Notes: a model not told the origin generated them from the sequence alone. Shown: positions 1 to 6,415, numbered from the stretch's first letter. The stretch: DNA of 7,514 bases from Thermoplasmata archaeon (GCA_021804185.1 JAJZKL010000040.1:1-7514); one strand, 5' to 3'. A program made the numbers and translations.

Positions 1-126
1 ATTGTGTCCAGGTGTGACATGAACCTGGTGTCATCAAGAATTGAACCATCTATAGGACTGATAGGCGAGTTCACATCTATTCTCAGAAATACGGTGGCCC
101 CTTTCAGGTTAAAATCATCAAGGACA
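1..126. repeat. Direct repeat, left copy (exact match to 7366-7491)
   Basis: Base-by-base comparison shows 126 identical bases between 1-126 and 7366-7491. The left copy is cut by the window edge, so its true extent is unknown; identity stops at base 127 (A here, G at 7492). The content is pgk coding sequence, not a mobile element. A length near 126-127 and a position exactly at the sequence start are what an assembly-graph overlap gives, though a circular molecule or tandem duplication would also produce it. Confidence 0.95.
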
Positions 127-152
127 AAAAAACGCTTACCGCCGGGAGACAT
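1..152 (-). CDS. pgk: Phosphoglycerate kinase, 5' end only (runs off the window's left edge)
   Basis: Phosphoglycerate kinase makes ATP and 3-phosphoglycerate from 1,3-bisphosphoglycerate (or the reverse) in cytosolic central carbon metabolism. Only the first 50 codons are present. Reading leftward from ATG at 152-150, the protein begins MSPGGKRFFVLDDFN and continues into the conserved substrate-binding stretch RIDVNSP, then ILDDTR; both are hallmarks of the N-terminal domain of PGK. The ATG is chosen because an in-frame stop lies just upstream (186-188) and a TATA-like box sits 22-27 nt before it, which fits a leaderless transcript. There is no Shine-Dalgarno. The gene is divergent from the nucleotidylyltransferase at 443. 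Bases 1-126 are identical to 7366-7491, so this and the fragment at the right end probably represent the same gene; this copy carries the natural-looking start. Confidence 0.85.
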   Translation of the reverse strand, partial: MSPGGKRFFVLDDFNLKGATVFLRIDVNSPISPIDGSILDDTRFMSHLDT

Positions 153-173
153 ACGCTGGTTAATCAGTTGCGG

Positions 174-179
174 ATATAT
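174..179 (-). promoter_or_regulatory. TATA-like promoter element of pgk
   Basis: The minus strand reads CCATATATCC here. The ATATAT core lies 22-27 nt upstream of the pgk ATG at 152, the spacing expected when transcription begins at or next to the start codon. No ribosome-binding site lies between. Support is spacing and composition only. Confidence 0.55.
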
Positions 180-366
180 GGTTTTTCATAGAGGTGACTG
201 GATGGATTCCACTGGTTCAGACAAAGCAATTTAAATCATCCATTAATTACATCTCACAGGCAATCATGCATTGTTCAATTAAGTGAGTTCCTGTTCCTTG
301 GCTGAATCAACATATGGATATCCTCAGCAGGTTTCAAAGCACATAGGCCCTAAGGAAGTCCACTGT

Positions 367-383
367 CAGTTCATTCAGTTCAT
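367..383 (+). repeat. Tandem octamer CAGTTCAT x2 upstream of the nucleotidylyltransferase
   Basis: CAGTTCAT occurs at 367-374 and again at 376-383, a 9-bp period. It lies about 30 bp upstream of the TATA-like box at 414. The rest of the 290-bp intergenic region (153-442) shows no convincing ORF, tRNA or strong hairpin by eye. The repeat could be a regulator site for the gene at 443, but such a short repeat could be chance. Confidence 0.3.
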
Positions 384-413
384 ACGCCCCAGGTTTCGCG
401 GAACGGAGATAAG

Positions 414-421
414 AATTAAAC
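414..421 (+). promoter_or_regulatory. TATA-like element for the nucleotidylyltransferase gene
   Basis: AATTAAAC lies roughly 22-29 nt upstream of the GTG at 443, preceded by a purine-rich stretch (GGAGATAAG) that could act as a BRE-like region. The spacing suits a leaderless transcript starting at GTG 443. Confidence 0.4.
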
Positions 422-442
422 ATTCAATGTAATACATCCACT

Positions 443-1192
443 GTGAAGGCAGTTGTAACCGCAGCAGGAGTTGGTTCCCGGTCAGGTCTTGACGGGAAAT
501 TCAGAAAGGAAATGCTTCCCATTTATGACTGCAGGGAGGGGAGGATGGTGATAAGACCCATAATTGACTGCATTCTCCAGCAACTTCTCAATCATGGAAT
601 AGATGAAGTGGCAGTGGTATTAAGGCCTGACGACACCGTAACCCGTTCATACGTCATGAAGGAATTTCCTGACACTGAATTGATATTCCAGGAAAAACAG
701 AACGGCTATGGACATGCAGTGCTGATGGCCTCTCAATTTGTAGGAAAGGAAAGCTTCATTCTTAACGCGGGTGATGGTTTCCTTTTGAAGAGTGACGGAT
801 TCTATGATATGGTAGAAAAAAACCAAGGTCTCGATATTAACATCCTCAATATAATGAAAGTAGCAAATCCCCAGCACTATGGCTGTCCAGTTGTGTCCAA
901 AAAAGGTGAAAATTCTGTAATCACCGGACTCGAGGAGAAACCACATTTTCCCAAGTCAGACTATGGTCTGTGTGCAGTGTATTATCTCCATAACTCGGTA
1001 ATGAAAAGGCTGGAAGCCACAGATGGCGATCAGATGGAGCTGACCCCCGCAATTGATAGCTCAATAAAGGATGGGATTAAAACAATTGCCAGCATAATCG
1101 ACAGGGATCACTGGCTTAGCGTCGGAAAAGTTGAGGAATATTCTGAAGTTGTCCGAAAATCCCTGAAGTATGCAGAAATCAGGAAATATTGA
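443..1192 (+). CDS. GalU-type sugar-1-phosphate nucleotidylyltransferase
   Basis: A cytosolic enzyme of the nucleotidyltransferase fold that would join a nucleoside triphosphate to a sugar 1-phosphate; UTP plus glucose 1-phosphate is the likeliest pair. Visible motifs in the 249-residue protein are the N-terminal nucleotide-binding loop AAGVGSRSG (residues 7-15), the GalU-like KEMLPI (22-27), QNGYGHAV (86-93, as in GalU), the metal-binding Asp111 in NAGDGFLL, and LEEKP (163-167). The usual second metal Asp in the C-terminal W-x-D-x-G motif is Ser226 here (HWLSVGKVEEY), which is unusual. The start is GTG: the only nearby ATG (427) runs straight into a stop, and a TATA-like box sits at the right distance. 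The gene ends inside the convergent Agl3/SQD1 homologue with a 14-bp overlap. That neighbour uses UDP-glucose, which favours UTP-glucose-1-phosphate uridylyltransferase, but a dTTP or other sugar substrate cannot be excluded. Confidence 0.85.
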   Translation: MKAVVTAAGVGSRSGLDGKFRKEMLPIYDCREGRMVIRPIIDCILQQLLNHGIDEVAVVLRPDDTVTRSYVMKEFPDTELIFQEKQNGYGHAVLMASQFVGKESFILNAGDGFLLKSDGFYDMVEKNQGLDINILNIMKVANPQHYGCPVVSKKGENSVITGLEEKPHFPKSDYGLCAVYYLHNSVMKRLEATDGDQMELTPAIDSSIKDGIKTIASIIDRDHWLSVGKVEEYSEVVRKSLKYAEIRKY

Positions 1193-2354
1193 CTGGACTC
1201 TTGTTCCAGACAGTTTTTGGCTGAATCACATTCTTCAGTTTTTCAATTCTTCTCTTCCACTTCTCCAGATCCTGCAGTATTAAGAAAATCTCTCCATCCA
1301 GGGTTCCGGATGGTCTGTAACCCAGAGACCTGAGTTTGGTGTGCTCCGGATTGTAATAGTGATCTTCCAGCTCTACCCTTGGATTTGGAATGTTTCTTAT
1401 TTCCGCCTCTTTTCCTGTCTGGCGTAAGTAGGAATCTCTCACTACTCCTGCCAGGTGCATTACGCTGTAATGCTCATCGAACTGGTTAAATACCCTGTAT
1501 TCACCTGATTCTGGAGGATTGTGAAGCGCCAGGTCAAGGCAGGTAATGCTATCTTCCAGAGATAAGAACCCTCTTGTCTGGCCGCCCTTTCCATAGGGCG
1601 TAAGGGGCATTCCTGCAACAGCCTGCGCGCAGAATCTGTTAAGTGCGGTTCCCCAGACCTCATCAATATCAAACCTTGTAAATAGACCTGTTTCGTTGAT
1701 ATCTCTGGTTCTGGTTCCATAGACCACTCCCTGCATTACATCTGTTATGCGTGTCTTCCAGACCTTATTGGCGAACATCAGGTTGTTGGAGTCATGCACC
1801 TTTGTCCAGTGGTACCATGATCCAGCCTGTTTCGGAAATGGGAGGTAATCACTCCTGCCGTTGTATGTGACCTCAAAGAATCCTTCAGGGATATCAATAT
1901 TTGGTGTGCCATATTCGCCCATTGTTCCCAGCTTAAGGATGTGGCAGTCAGGAACGTACTCCTTCACAGCATATATCAGGTTGAGCGTGCTGATTATGTT
2001 GTTTTGCATTGTTGAAGACGCCTGCTGAAGCCCTAACATTGAGTATGGGGCTGATCTCTGTTCTGCCAGGTGCACAACTGCATCAGGCCTGAACTTCTTT
2101 ATGGCGTCAAGGAGGAATTTAGGATCGCTTGCATTTCCCCTGAACATGGGAATTTCCCTTCCGGAGTTTTTTGTAAGCTTCCTGAGGCGTTCCCCCATGG
2201 AAAGTATGGGTGAGACGGAATCAGAGTGGACCTCACGAACTCTGGCCCTTGTAAAGAAGTTATCCAGGGCTGCCACATCATTCCCCTTCAGGAATTCTCT
2301 CTGAAGCAGAGGCCATCCGATGTAGCCATCTGCACCCATAATGAGGATCTTCAT
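1179..2354 (-). CDS. agl3: UDP-sulfoquinovose synthase (Agl3/SQD1 family)
   Basis: A short-chain dehydrogenase/reductase-type, NAD-dependent cytosolic enzyme that converts UDP-glucose and sulfite to UDP-sulfoquinovose. The 391-residue protein has the NAD-binding GADGYIGWP at 7-15. Long blocks recall plant SQD1: EQRSAPYSM (98-106), KLGTMGEYGTPNID (141-154), FPKQAGSWYHWTKVHDS (173-189), QGVVYGTRT, GTALNRFC, PYGKGGQTRGFL (253-264), FNQF and PNPRVE..DHYYN. The catalytic set is Thr144, Tyr181 and Lys185. Length matches the family. I choose ATG 2354 over an in-frame TTG at 2378 because the family begins at MKIL and an A/T box lies 23-30 nt upstream of 2354. In Sulfolobus acidocaldarius, Agl3 supplies sulfoquinovose for the N-glycan of surface proteins; a surface glycan is the likeliest destination here, with a sulfolipid as the alternative. 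It is divergent from the MetE-like gene. Confidence 0.93.
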   Translation of the reverse strand: MKILIMGADGYIGWPLLQREFLKGNDVAALDNFFTRARVREVHSDSVSPILSMGERLRKLTKNSGREIPMFRGNASDPKFLLDAIKKFRPDAVVHLAEQRSAPYSMLGLQQASSTMQNNIISTLNLIYAVKEYVPDCHILKLGTMGEYGTPNIDIPEGFFEVTYNGRSDYLPFPKQAGSWYHWTKVHDSNNLMFANKVWKTRITDVMQGVVYGTRTRDINETGLFTRFDIDEVWGTALNRFCAQAVAGMPLTPYGKGGQTRGFLSLEDSITCLDLALHNPPESGEYRVFNQFDEHYSVMHLAGVVRDSYLRQTGKEAEIRNIPNPRVELEDHYYNPEHTKLRSLGYRPSGTLDGEIFLILQDLEKWKRRIEKLKNVIQPKTVWNKSPVNIS

Positions 2355-2376
2355 CAGACGATGTGATTGCTCATCC

Positions 2377-2384
2377 AATTATTA
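2377..2384 (-). promoter_or_regulatory. TATA-like element for the UDP-sulfoquinovose synthase gene
   Basis: The minus strand reads TAATAATT 23-30 nt before ATG 2354, inside a longer A/T run (2377-2392). No Shine-Dalgarno precedes the ATG. It also overlaps the alternative TTG start at 2378, which argues against that start. The 91-bp region 2355-2445 therefore holds two divergent promoters. Confidence 0.5.
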
Positions 2385-2417
2385 ATTTTTAAGGTTCATT
2401 CAGGCAGGACAGTTTGT

Positions 2418-2424
2418 TATATAT
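2418..2424 (+). promoter_or_regulatory. TATA box of the MetE-like gene
   Basis: TATATAT lies 22-28 nt upstream of ATG 2446. It is one of the clearest TATA boxes in the window, has no Shine-Dalgarno downstream, and fits leaderless transcription. Confidence 0.65.
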
Positions 2425-2445
2425 CTATGCTGGAAATATCATTTC

Positions 2446-3597
2446 ATGTTTCAGACAACAATGACAGGCAGCTACTATCGTACTCCGGAAATTGAAAAAC
2501 TGCTCCGTGCCTCAAAAACAGGAGAACTAGACGGAAGTTTCAAGGATGCAATAGAAAGGTCCGAATCGTCGGCAATGGATGATCAACTCCACCCGGATGG
2601 CAGCAAATTTGGTCTGGACTGGATTAGTAACGGTGAACAGAGGAAATCAGGATACACCACCTATATCCCGAACAGGTTCAGCGGGTTTTCAAAATCATCA
2701 AGGGTCTCCCAGCAGTTCTCAACTGACTTTTACAATGAACTGGTTGAAGCCAGCCCGCATCTGGCTGCCATGATCCAAGAAACCAAATCTTTTGATCTAC
2801 CTGTGATAGATGACAGGCTCCAGTATAACGGAGAAAAGATTGCGAGAGAGGAAGCCGCATTGTCGCTGAGCCTCGCCAGAAAAAAGGGGGCAGCAAGGAT
2901 TTTCGTTCCAGCTCCATCGCCGGGTGTGATTACAGTATTCTATCCTCTGAGTAAGGCCTACCGTGACCATGAGGATTACCTTTTCAGCCTTTCGAAGGAA
3001 CTGGCCAAAGAGTACAGATCCATACTCTCGGTGGATGGTGTGGATCTCCAGATAGATGCTCCGGACCTTGCAATGGCAAAGAGTCTCGGTCTCGACTGGG
3101 CAAAGAACTTCAGGGAGGTCCTTCCACTCCATGTGAAGGCCATCAACGAAGCAATTTCTGGGCTGCCGTCTGAGAGGATAAGGGTGCACTACTGTTACGG
3201 GAATTATGCATCAGCACACCTGACAGATCCGCCATACAGTGAGGTTTTCCCGGAACTCCTTAAACTAAGGGCAGGAACACTGGTGGGAGAAATGGCAAAT
3301 CCAAGGCATGCAGGCGATCCAATCATAATAAGAAAGCATGTAAGGGAATACGGATGGCCAAAGCACATGAAGTTTGCCGTTGGGGTCATAGATGTTAAGT
3401 CTCCATTTGTTGAAACACCTGAATCGGTTTTCCAGAAGCTCGAAAATGTGTCCAGCATAGATGAGATCGGCTCTGAAAACGTAATGGGAGGAACAGACTG
3501 CGGGTTCGAGACTTTCTCAGGCCTGGGAAGTGTCCCGAGGTCGATAGCGGTTAAAAAACTGAAGTCCCTCTCCCTTGGGTCGAGAATTGAACTTTAG
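2446..3597 (+). CDS. MetE-like cobalamin-independent methionine synthase, catalytic domain only
   Basis: Belongs to the MetE C-terminal family (COG0620 type): zinc-dependent cytosolic transfer of a methyl group to homocysteine or a related thiol. At 383 residues it is one TIM-barrel-sized domain, about half of bacterial MetE, with no N-terminal domain, as in archaeal 'core' MetE proteins and Bacillus YxjG/YxjH-like proteins. Visible motifs are the N-terminal TGSYYRTPE, NGEQRKSGY (62-70), LQIDAPDLA (201-209) and the zinc-ligand set His248 and Cys250 (VHYCYGNY), Glu282 (GEMANPRH) and Cys352 (GTDCGFETF), plus GVIDVKSPFVET. All expected zinc ligands are present, so it is probably active. Some archaeal homologues use methylcobalamin or a corrinoid protein as methyl donor rather than polyglutamylated folate; the donor here is not determined. 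ATG 2446 is supported by the TATA box 22-28 nt upstream. An 18-bp hairpin follows the stop. Confidence 0.9.
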   Translation: MFQTTMTGSYYRTPEIEKLLRASKTGELDGSFKDAIERSESSAMDDQLHPDGSKFGLDWISNGEQRKSGYTTYIPNRFSGFSKSSRVSQQFSTDFYNELVEASPHLAAMIQETKSFDLPVIDDRLQYNGEKIAREEAALSLSLARKKGAARIFVPAPSPGVITVFYPLSKAYRDHEDYLFSLSKELAKEYRSILSVDGVDLQIDAPDLAMAKSLGLDWAKNFREVLPLHVKAINEAISGLPSERIRVHYCYGNYASAHLTDPPYSEVFPELLKLRAGTLVGEMANPRHAGDPIIIRKHVREYGWPKHMKFAVGVIDVKSPFVETPESVFQKLENVSSIDEIGSENVMGGTDCGFETFSGLGSVPRSIAVKKLKSLSLGSRIEL

Positions 3598-3607
3598 ATA
3601 TGGAGAT

Positions 3608-3625
3608 CACCTGAGAATACAGGTG
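3608..3625 (+). terminator. Short perfect hairpin after the MetE-like gene (possible terminator or operator)
   Basis: CACCTG (3608-3613) and CAGGTG (3620-3625) form a 6-bp perfect inverted repeat around a 6-nt loop, 10 nt after the MetE-like stop codon. No T-run follows directly, so an intrinsic terminator is unproven. Because it also lies just upstream of the marC promoter, a regulator site is an equal alternative. Confidence 0.35.
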
Positions 3626-3628
3626 TTC

Positions 3629-3648
3629 ACCGGGTATTTATATCCGGT
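3629..3648 (+). promoter_or_regulatory. marC TATA box framed by an inverted repeat
   Basis: TTTATAT at 3637-3643 lies 21-27 nt upstream of the proposed TTG start at 3664. It is flanked by ACCGG (3629-3633) and CCGGT (3644-3648), a 5-bp inverted repeat centred on the TATA box. A factor binding this dyad would block TBP, so it could be a repressor operator; the short arms make chance possible. Confidence 0.45.
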
Positions 3649-3663
3649 AACCATATAGTTTTA

Positions 3664-4278
3664 TTGTCTTCACTGGGCCTCGAATTTCTGGGTATATTCA
3701 TAAGATTGTTCGTAGTAATAGATCCGTTTGGAAGCCTTGTTCTTTTCATTGCAATGACAAATTCCATGGACCAGAGAAGCAGGCATACGGTCATAAGGGA
3801 TGCCACGGTCTACGGAGGAATGATTCTCATTCTCTTTGCCATCCTGGGATCGTATATTCTGTACTATTTCGGCATATCAATTGAGGCACTTGAGATTGCA
3901 GGGGGCCTTATCCTGCTCATTATGGGAATTGAAATGGTGCGCGAAGGGGACAGGCCGAAATCAATGGGAGGAAATATCGATTACGACATAGGAATAGTTC
4001 CATTCGCGACTCCATTCATAGCAGGCCCTGGTGCTATTTCCCTGGTCATAATACTGATGAAGGGTAATATCTATGATGATATTTTCACCATAGCATCTGT
4101 GATTCTCCTCATGTTCATAATCTACCTGTTTTTCGTCTTCTCCTCCAGAATAGTCAGGGTAGTTGGAGACAAGGTGATGAAAGCACTTACAAGAATATTC
4201 GGCCTCCTGGTTGCCGGAGTTGCAATCCAGTTCTTTATCATAGCACTGGAATCCTTCAGCCTCATAAAGATCGCTTGA
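3664..4278 (+). CDS. MarC-family integral membrane protein
   Basis: MarC (UPF0056) proteins are multi-pass cytoplasmic-membrane proteins of unsettled function; the name comes from the E. coli mar locus, but a role in multiple antibiotic resistance has not held up. The 204-residue product matches the family's length and its conserved pattern: VVIDPFGSLVLF (17-28), EIAGGLILLIMGIEM (77-91), IVPFATPFIAGPGAISLV (111-128) and LTRIFGLLVAGVAIQF (175-190). About six hydrophobic membrane segments can be seen, near residues 5-30, 48-68, 74-92, 112-132, 142-160 and 178-196. The start is a TTG: no in-frame ATG lies nearby upstream, the family begins at this point, and a TATA box sits 21-27 nt before it, so a leaderless TTG start is inferred. 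It has its own promoter after the MetE-like gene and ends 36 bp from the convergent ABC ATPase gene. Confidence 0.88.
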   Translation: MSSLGLEFLGIFIRLFVVIDPFGSLVLFIAMTNSMDQRSRHTVIRDATVYGGMILILFAILGSYILYYFGISIEALEIAGGLILLIMGIEMVREGDRPKSMGGNIDYDIGIVPFATPFIAGPGAISLVIILMKGNIYDDIFTIASVILLMFIIYLFFVFSSRIVRVVGDKVMKALTRIFGLLVAGVAIQFFIIALESFSLIKIA

Positions 4279-4314
4279 TTTGCAGATCAGGTTTGAAATC
4301 CAGTCAGAAGCAGA

Positions 4315-5070
4315 TTATGGAGACATCACGCTGACAACTTCATCGACCTTGCTGTAGAATGCCTCCTCCCTGGTGTTTCTTGGTCTTTCCAGACCTACTT
4401 CCATATCCTGGATTACGTGTGAGGGCCTCTTGCTGAGAACAACAAGCCTGTCACTAAGCTGAACTGCCTCGTCAACATTGTGTGTTACCATCAGGACTGT
4501 ATGGGGTGGCGTGTCCTCCGATTCCCAGAGGTCAAGAAGCTCTTCCCTCAGTGCCTGAGCAGAGAATACATCCAGACCCACAAAGGGCTCGTCCAGGATC
4601 AGGAGATCCGGTGAAGTTGCCAGTGCTCTGGCTATGGAAACTCTCTGCTTCATCCCTCCTGATAGTTCCTTAGGGTAGGCATTCTCAAAACCATCTATAC
4701 CCACCATTTTCATGAATTTCAACGCGGTTTCTGTCCGTTCCTTCTGGTTCTTAATCAATGGTTCCAGAACAACCTCAACATTCTTCTGGATATCAAGCCA
4801 GGGAAACAGAGCCGCATTCTGGAAGACAACTGCTATTTTGCTGTTATGCTGTTCAACCGGCACCCCTCCCACAAGAACGCTTCCAGAGGTTGGTTTTACA
4901 AGTCCAAGCACCATGTTTATCAATGTAGATTTCCCACATCCGGATGGACCGATAAGTGTGACGAATTCGTTTCTTCTGACTTTGAATGATACATCTCCAA
5001 CAGAGACAAGCTTTGCACGCTTGGTTGAATATTCCATGTGGACATGGTCAAAGGAGAGAATCTCATCCAT
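4315..5070 (-). CDS. ABC transporter ATP-binding protein, nitrate/sulfonate/taurine type
   Basis: Energy-coupling ATPase of an import ABC transporter, acting at the inner face of the membrane. The 251-residue protein has all catalytic motifs: Walker A GPSGCGKST (41-49), Q-loop Gln84 in VFQNAALFPW, signature LSGGMKQR (136-143), Walker B LLILDEP (156-162) with Glu161, D-loop GLD and H-loop His197 in VTHNVDEA. The LFPW after the Q-loop and the THNVDEAVQLSDR stretch are typical of the SsuB/TauB/NrtD group (nitrate, sulfonate, taurine, bicarbonate or thiamine-precursor importers). No permease or substrate-binding protein gene lies next to it in the window, so the substrate is open. Sulfonate would fit the nearby sulfoquinovose gene but that is only a guess. 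ATG 5070 has an A/T box 25-32 nt upstream and no Shine-Dalgarno. Confidence 0.88.
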   Translation of the reverse strand: MDEILSFDHVHMEYSTKRAKLVSVGDVSFKVRRNEFVTLIGPSGCGKSTLINMVLGLVKPTSGSVLVGGVPVEQHNSKIAVVFQNAALFPWLDIQKNVEVVLEPLIKNQKERTETALKFMKMVGIDGFENAYPKELSGGMKQRVSIARALATSPDLLILDEPFVGLDVFSAQALREELLDLWESEDTPPHTVLMVTHNVDEAVQLSDRLVVLSKRPSHVIQDMEVGLERPRNTREEAFYSKVDEVVSVMSP

Positions 5071-5094
5071 AATGGGTTATGGATAATTATTATG

Positions 5095-5102
5095 AATATT
5101 TA
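5095..5102 (-). promoter_or_regulatory. TATA-like element for the ABC ATPase gene
   Basis: The minus strand reads TAAATATT 25-32 nt before ATG 5070. The whole 107-bp gap from 5071 to 5177 is very A/T-rich on this strand, so other boxes are possible. It implies that the ATPase is transcribed separately from the nuclease gene upstream; a minus-strand TTTTT run at 5116-5120 could help end the upstream transcript. Confidence 0.4.
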
Positions 5103-5177
5103 TGTTAATTTCGCCAAAAATTTGTGAATATAAATGCTTCATCCGGTGACAGAGGCTGGTGAAAATTGGGAAATGGA

Positions 5178-6410
5178 TCAGGAGTCCACTTCAAACTCGT
5201 GCCCATTCATGGGTAGTATAACTCTGTACCCGTCCAGTGCTTCCTCGAGCTTCGGTCTGTCCTCTCCATGGCACAGGATTACCGTTTGCGGGTCGACTTC
5301 CTTCACGAATTTTACCAGATCATCATGCCCCGCATGTGCAGAAAGATCGAAGAATTCAAGCTGCATTTCAGGCTTGACCGGTGCACCTGCAATATTTATT
5401 ATTCCGGTTTCAAGCAGGCTCCTTCCGTTTGTGCCCTCGACCTGGTATCCAGAGAGGAATATAGCGCTCTTCGGGTCGGTCGCCAGCTGGTCGATGTAAC
5501 TAAGAGCCGGTCCACCGTCCAACATTCCAGATGTTGTTATGATCACATCGCTGTTATCAAGAACAGATTCTCTCATCCTTCTCCCACGCACCTGATGCAC
5601 TCTTCCAACACTCTTTCTGAAAGCATTGCGTGACTTCAGGAAACCCGGAAGGTCAAGATATATCCCGGTGATAAGGTTACCCATACCGTCCACAGATACG
5701 TTCAGGCCCATTTCGGCCACTATCATGATAAGTTCCTGGGTCCTCCCCAGTGCGAAGGATGGCAAAATAACCTTTCCGCCATTATCAACTACTTCCCTGA
5801 TCCTTGACCTCAGTCTATCGACCACGACATCCCTGGGTTCATGATTCTTTCCGGCGTAAGTGCTTTCCACCACAAGGGTGTCAGCTTTGACAGCTTTTGC
5901 TCCGTTAAGTAGATTGGTGTCTCCAGTGTATAGGTCTCCAGTCACCAGCAAGCTGGAGCTGTTCTCAAATTTCCACATGGAAGAACCTGGAATATGGCCC
6001 GCGGTGTACGGAGTTGCCCTTAAGTTACCCACGTCGGTTGACTTTCCGTATTCAACAGTGTTGATACAGCTGAAGAGAGATGAAATATCATCCCTGTTGA
6101 ACCTTGCCGGATATCCCTCAAGATTCATGATCTTAACAGAGTCCTCCAGAAGCGGTCTCATACTGCTGGCAGTCATTGCCGTAGCGTTCAGCGTTGGCAG
6201 GTCGTTCTGATAACAAACCGGGACTGCACCGATATGGTCAAGATGGGCATGCGTTATGAATATACCATCAACCTTCTCATATGGAAGCGGGTATTCCGGC
6301 GGTTTCTCCGGTACCACCCCGTAATCAACCATAAAACTAGTGTTCTTTTCTTCTACCTTTATTGCAAGCCTTCCTACTTCTTCGGCTCCTCCTAAAAACT
6401 TAATTTTCAT
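5178..6410 (-). CDS. aCPSF2-like beta-CASP metallo-beta-lactamase ribonuclease
   Basis: A zinc-dependent cytosolic RNA nuclease of the CPSF73 / RNase J superfamily. The 410-residue protein begins directly with the metallo-beta-lactamase domain (FLGGAEEVGR, 5-14) and lacks the N-terminal KH domains of aCPSF1, which together with its length points to the archaeal aCPSF2 group. Metal-site motifs are HAHLDH (His54, His56, Asp58, His59), AGH (His139) and GD (Asp159). Beta-CASP motifs are A, Glu182 in VVESTYAG; B, His359 in SAHAGHDDL; and C, His381 in LCHGE. The signature loops PSFALGRTQEL and GYQVEGTNGR are present. All catalytic residues are intact. Whether it acts as endo- or 5'-3' exonuclease cannot be told; an archaeal RNase J is the main alternative. 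It follows mtnP by 8 nt with a good Shine-Dalgarno, so the two form an operon. Confidence 0.9.
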   Translation of the reverse strand: MKIKFLGGAEEVGRLAIKVEEKNTSFMVDYGVVPEKPPEYPLPYEKVDGIFITHAHLDHIGAVPVCYQNDLPTLNATAMTASSMRPLLEDSVKIMNLEGYPARFNRDDISSLFSCINTVEYGKSTDVGNLRATPYTAGHIPGSSMWKFENSSSLLVTGDLYTGDTNLLNGAKAVKADTLVVESTYAGKNHEPRDVVVDRLRSRIREVVDNGGKVILPSFALGRTQELIMIVAEMGLNVSVDGMGNLITGIYLDLPGFLKSRNAFRKSVGRVHQVRGRRMRESVLDNSDVIITTSGMLDGGPALSYIDQLATDPKSAIFLSGYQVEGTNGRSLLETGIINIAGAPVKPEMQLEFFDLSAHAGHDDLVKFVKEVDPQTVILCHGEDRPKLEEALDGYRVILPMNGHEFEVDS

Positions 6411-6415
6411 TTCTT

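Noticed and set aside
4..234. Plus-strand ORF of 76 codons at the left end
   Set aside because: It is the antisense of the pgk 5' end plus the pgk promoter region, and its product resembles no family.
153..442. A small RNA, tRNA or short protein gene in the 290-bp intergenic region
   Set aside because: No cloverleaf, strong stem-loop, C/D-box pair or ORF with a recognisable product was found by eye; only promoter-like boxes and a short tandem repeat are supported.
1179..2378. TTG at 2378 as the start of the UDP-sulfoquinovose synthase
   Set aside because: It lies within the A/T promoter box and adds eight residues not expected in the family; ATG 2354 gives the family N-terminus MKIL.
2797..3189. 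Minus-strand ORF of 130 codons opposite the MetE-like gene
   Set aside because: It is an open frame opposite a strongly conserved gene, and its product has no recognisable motif.
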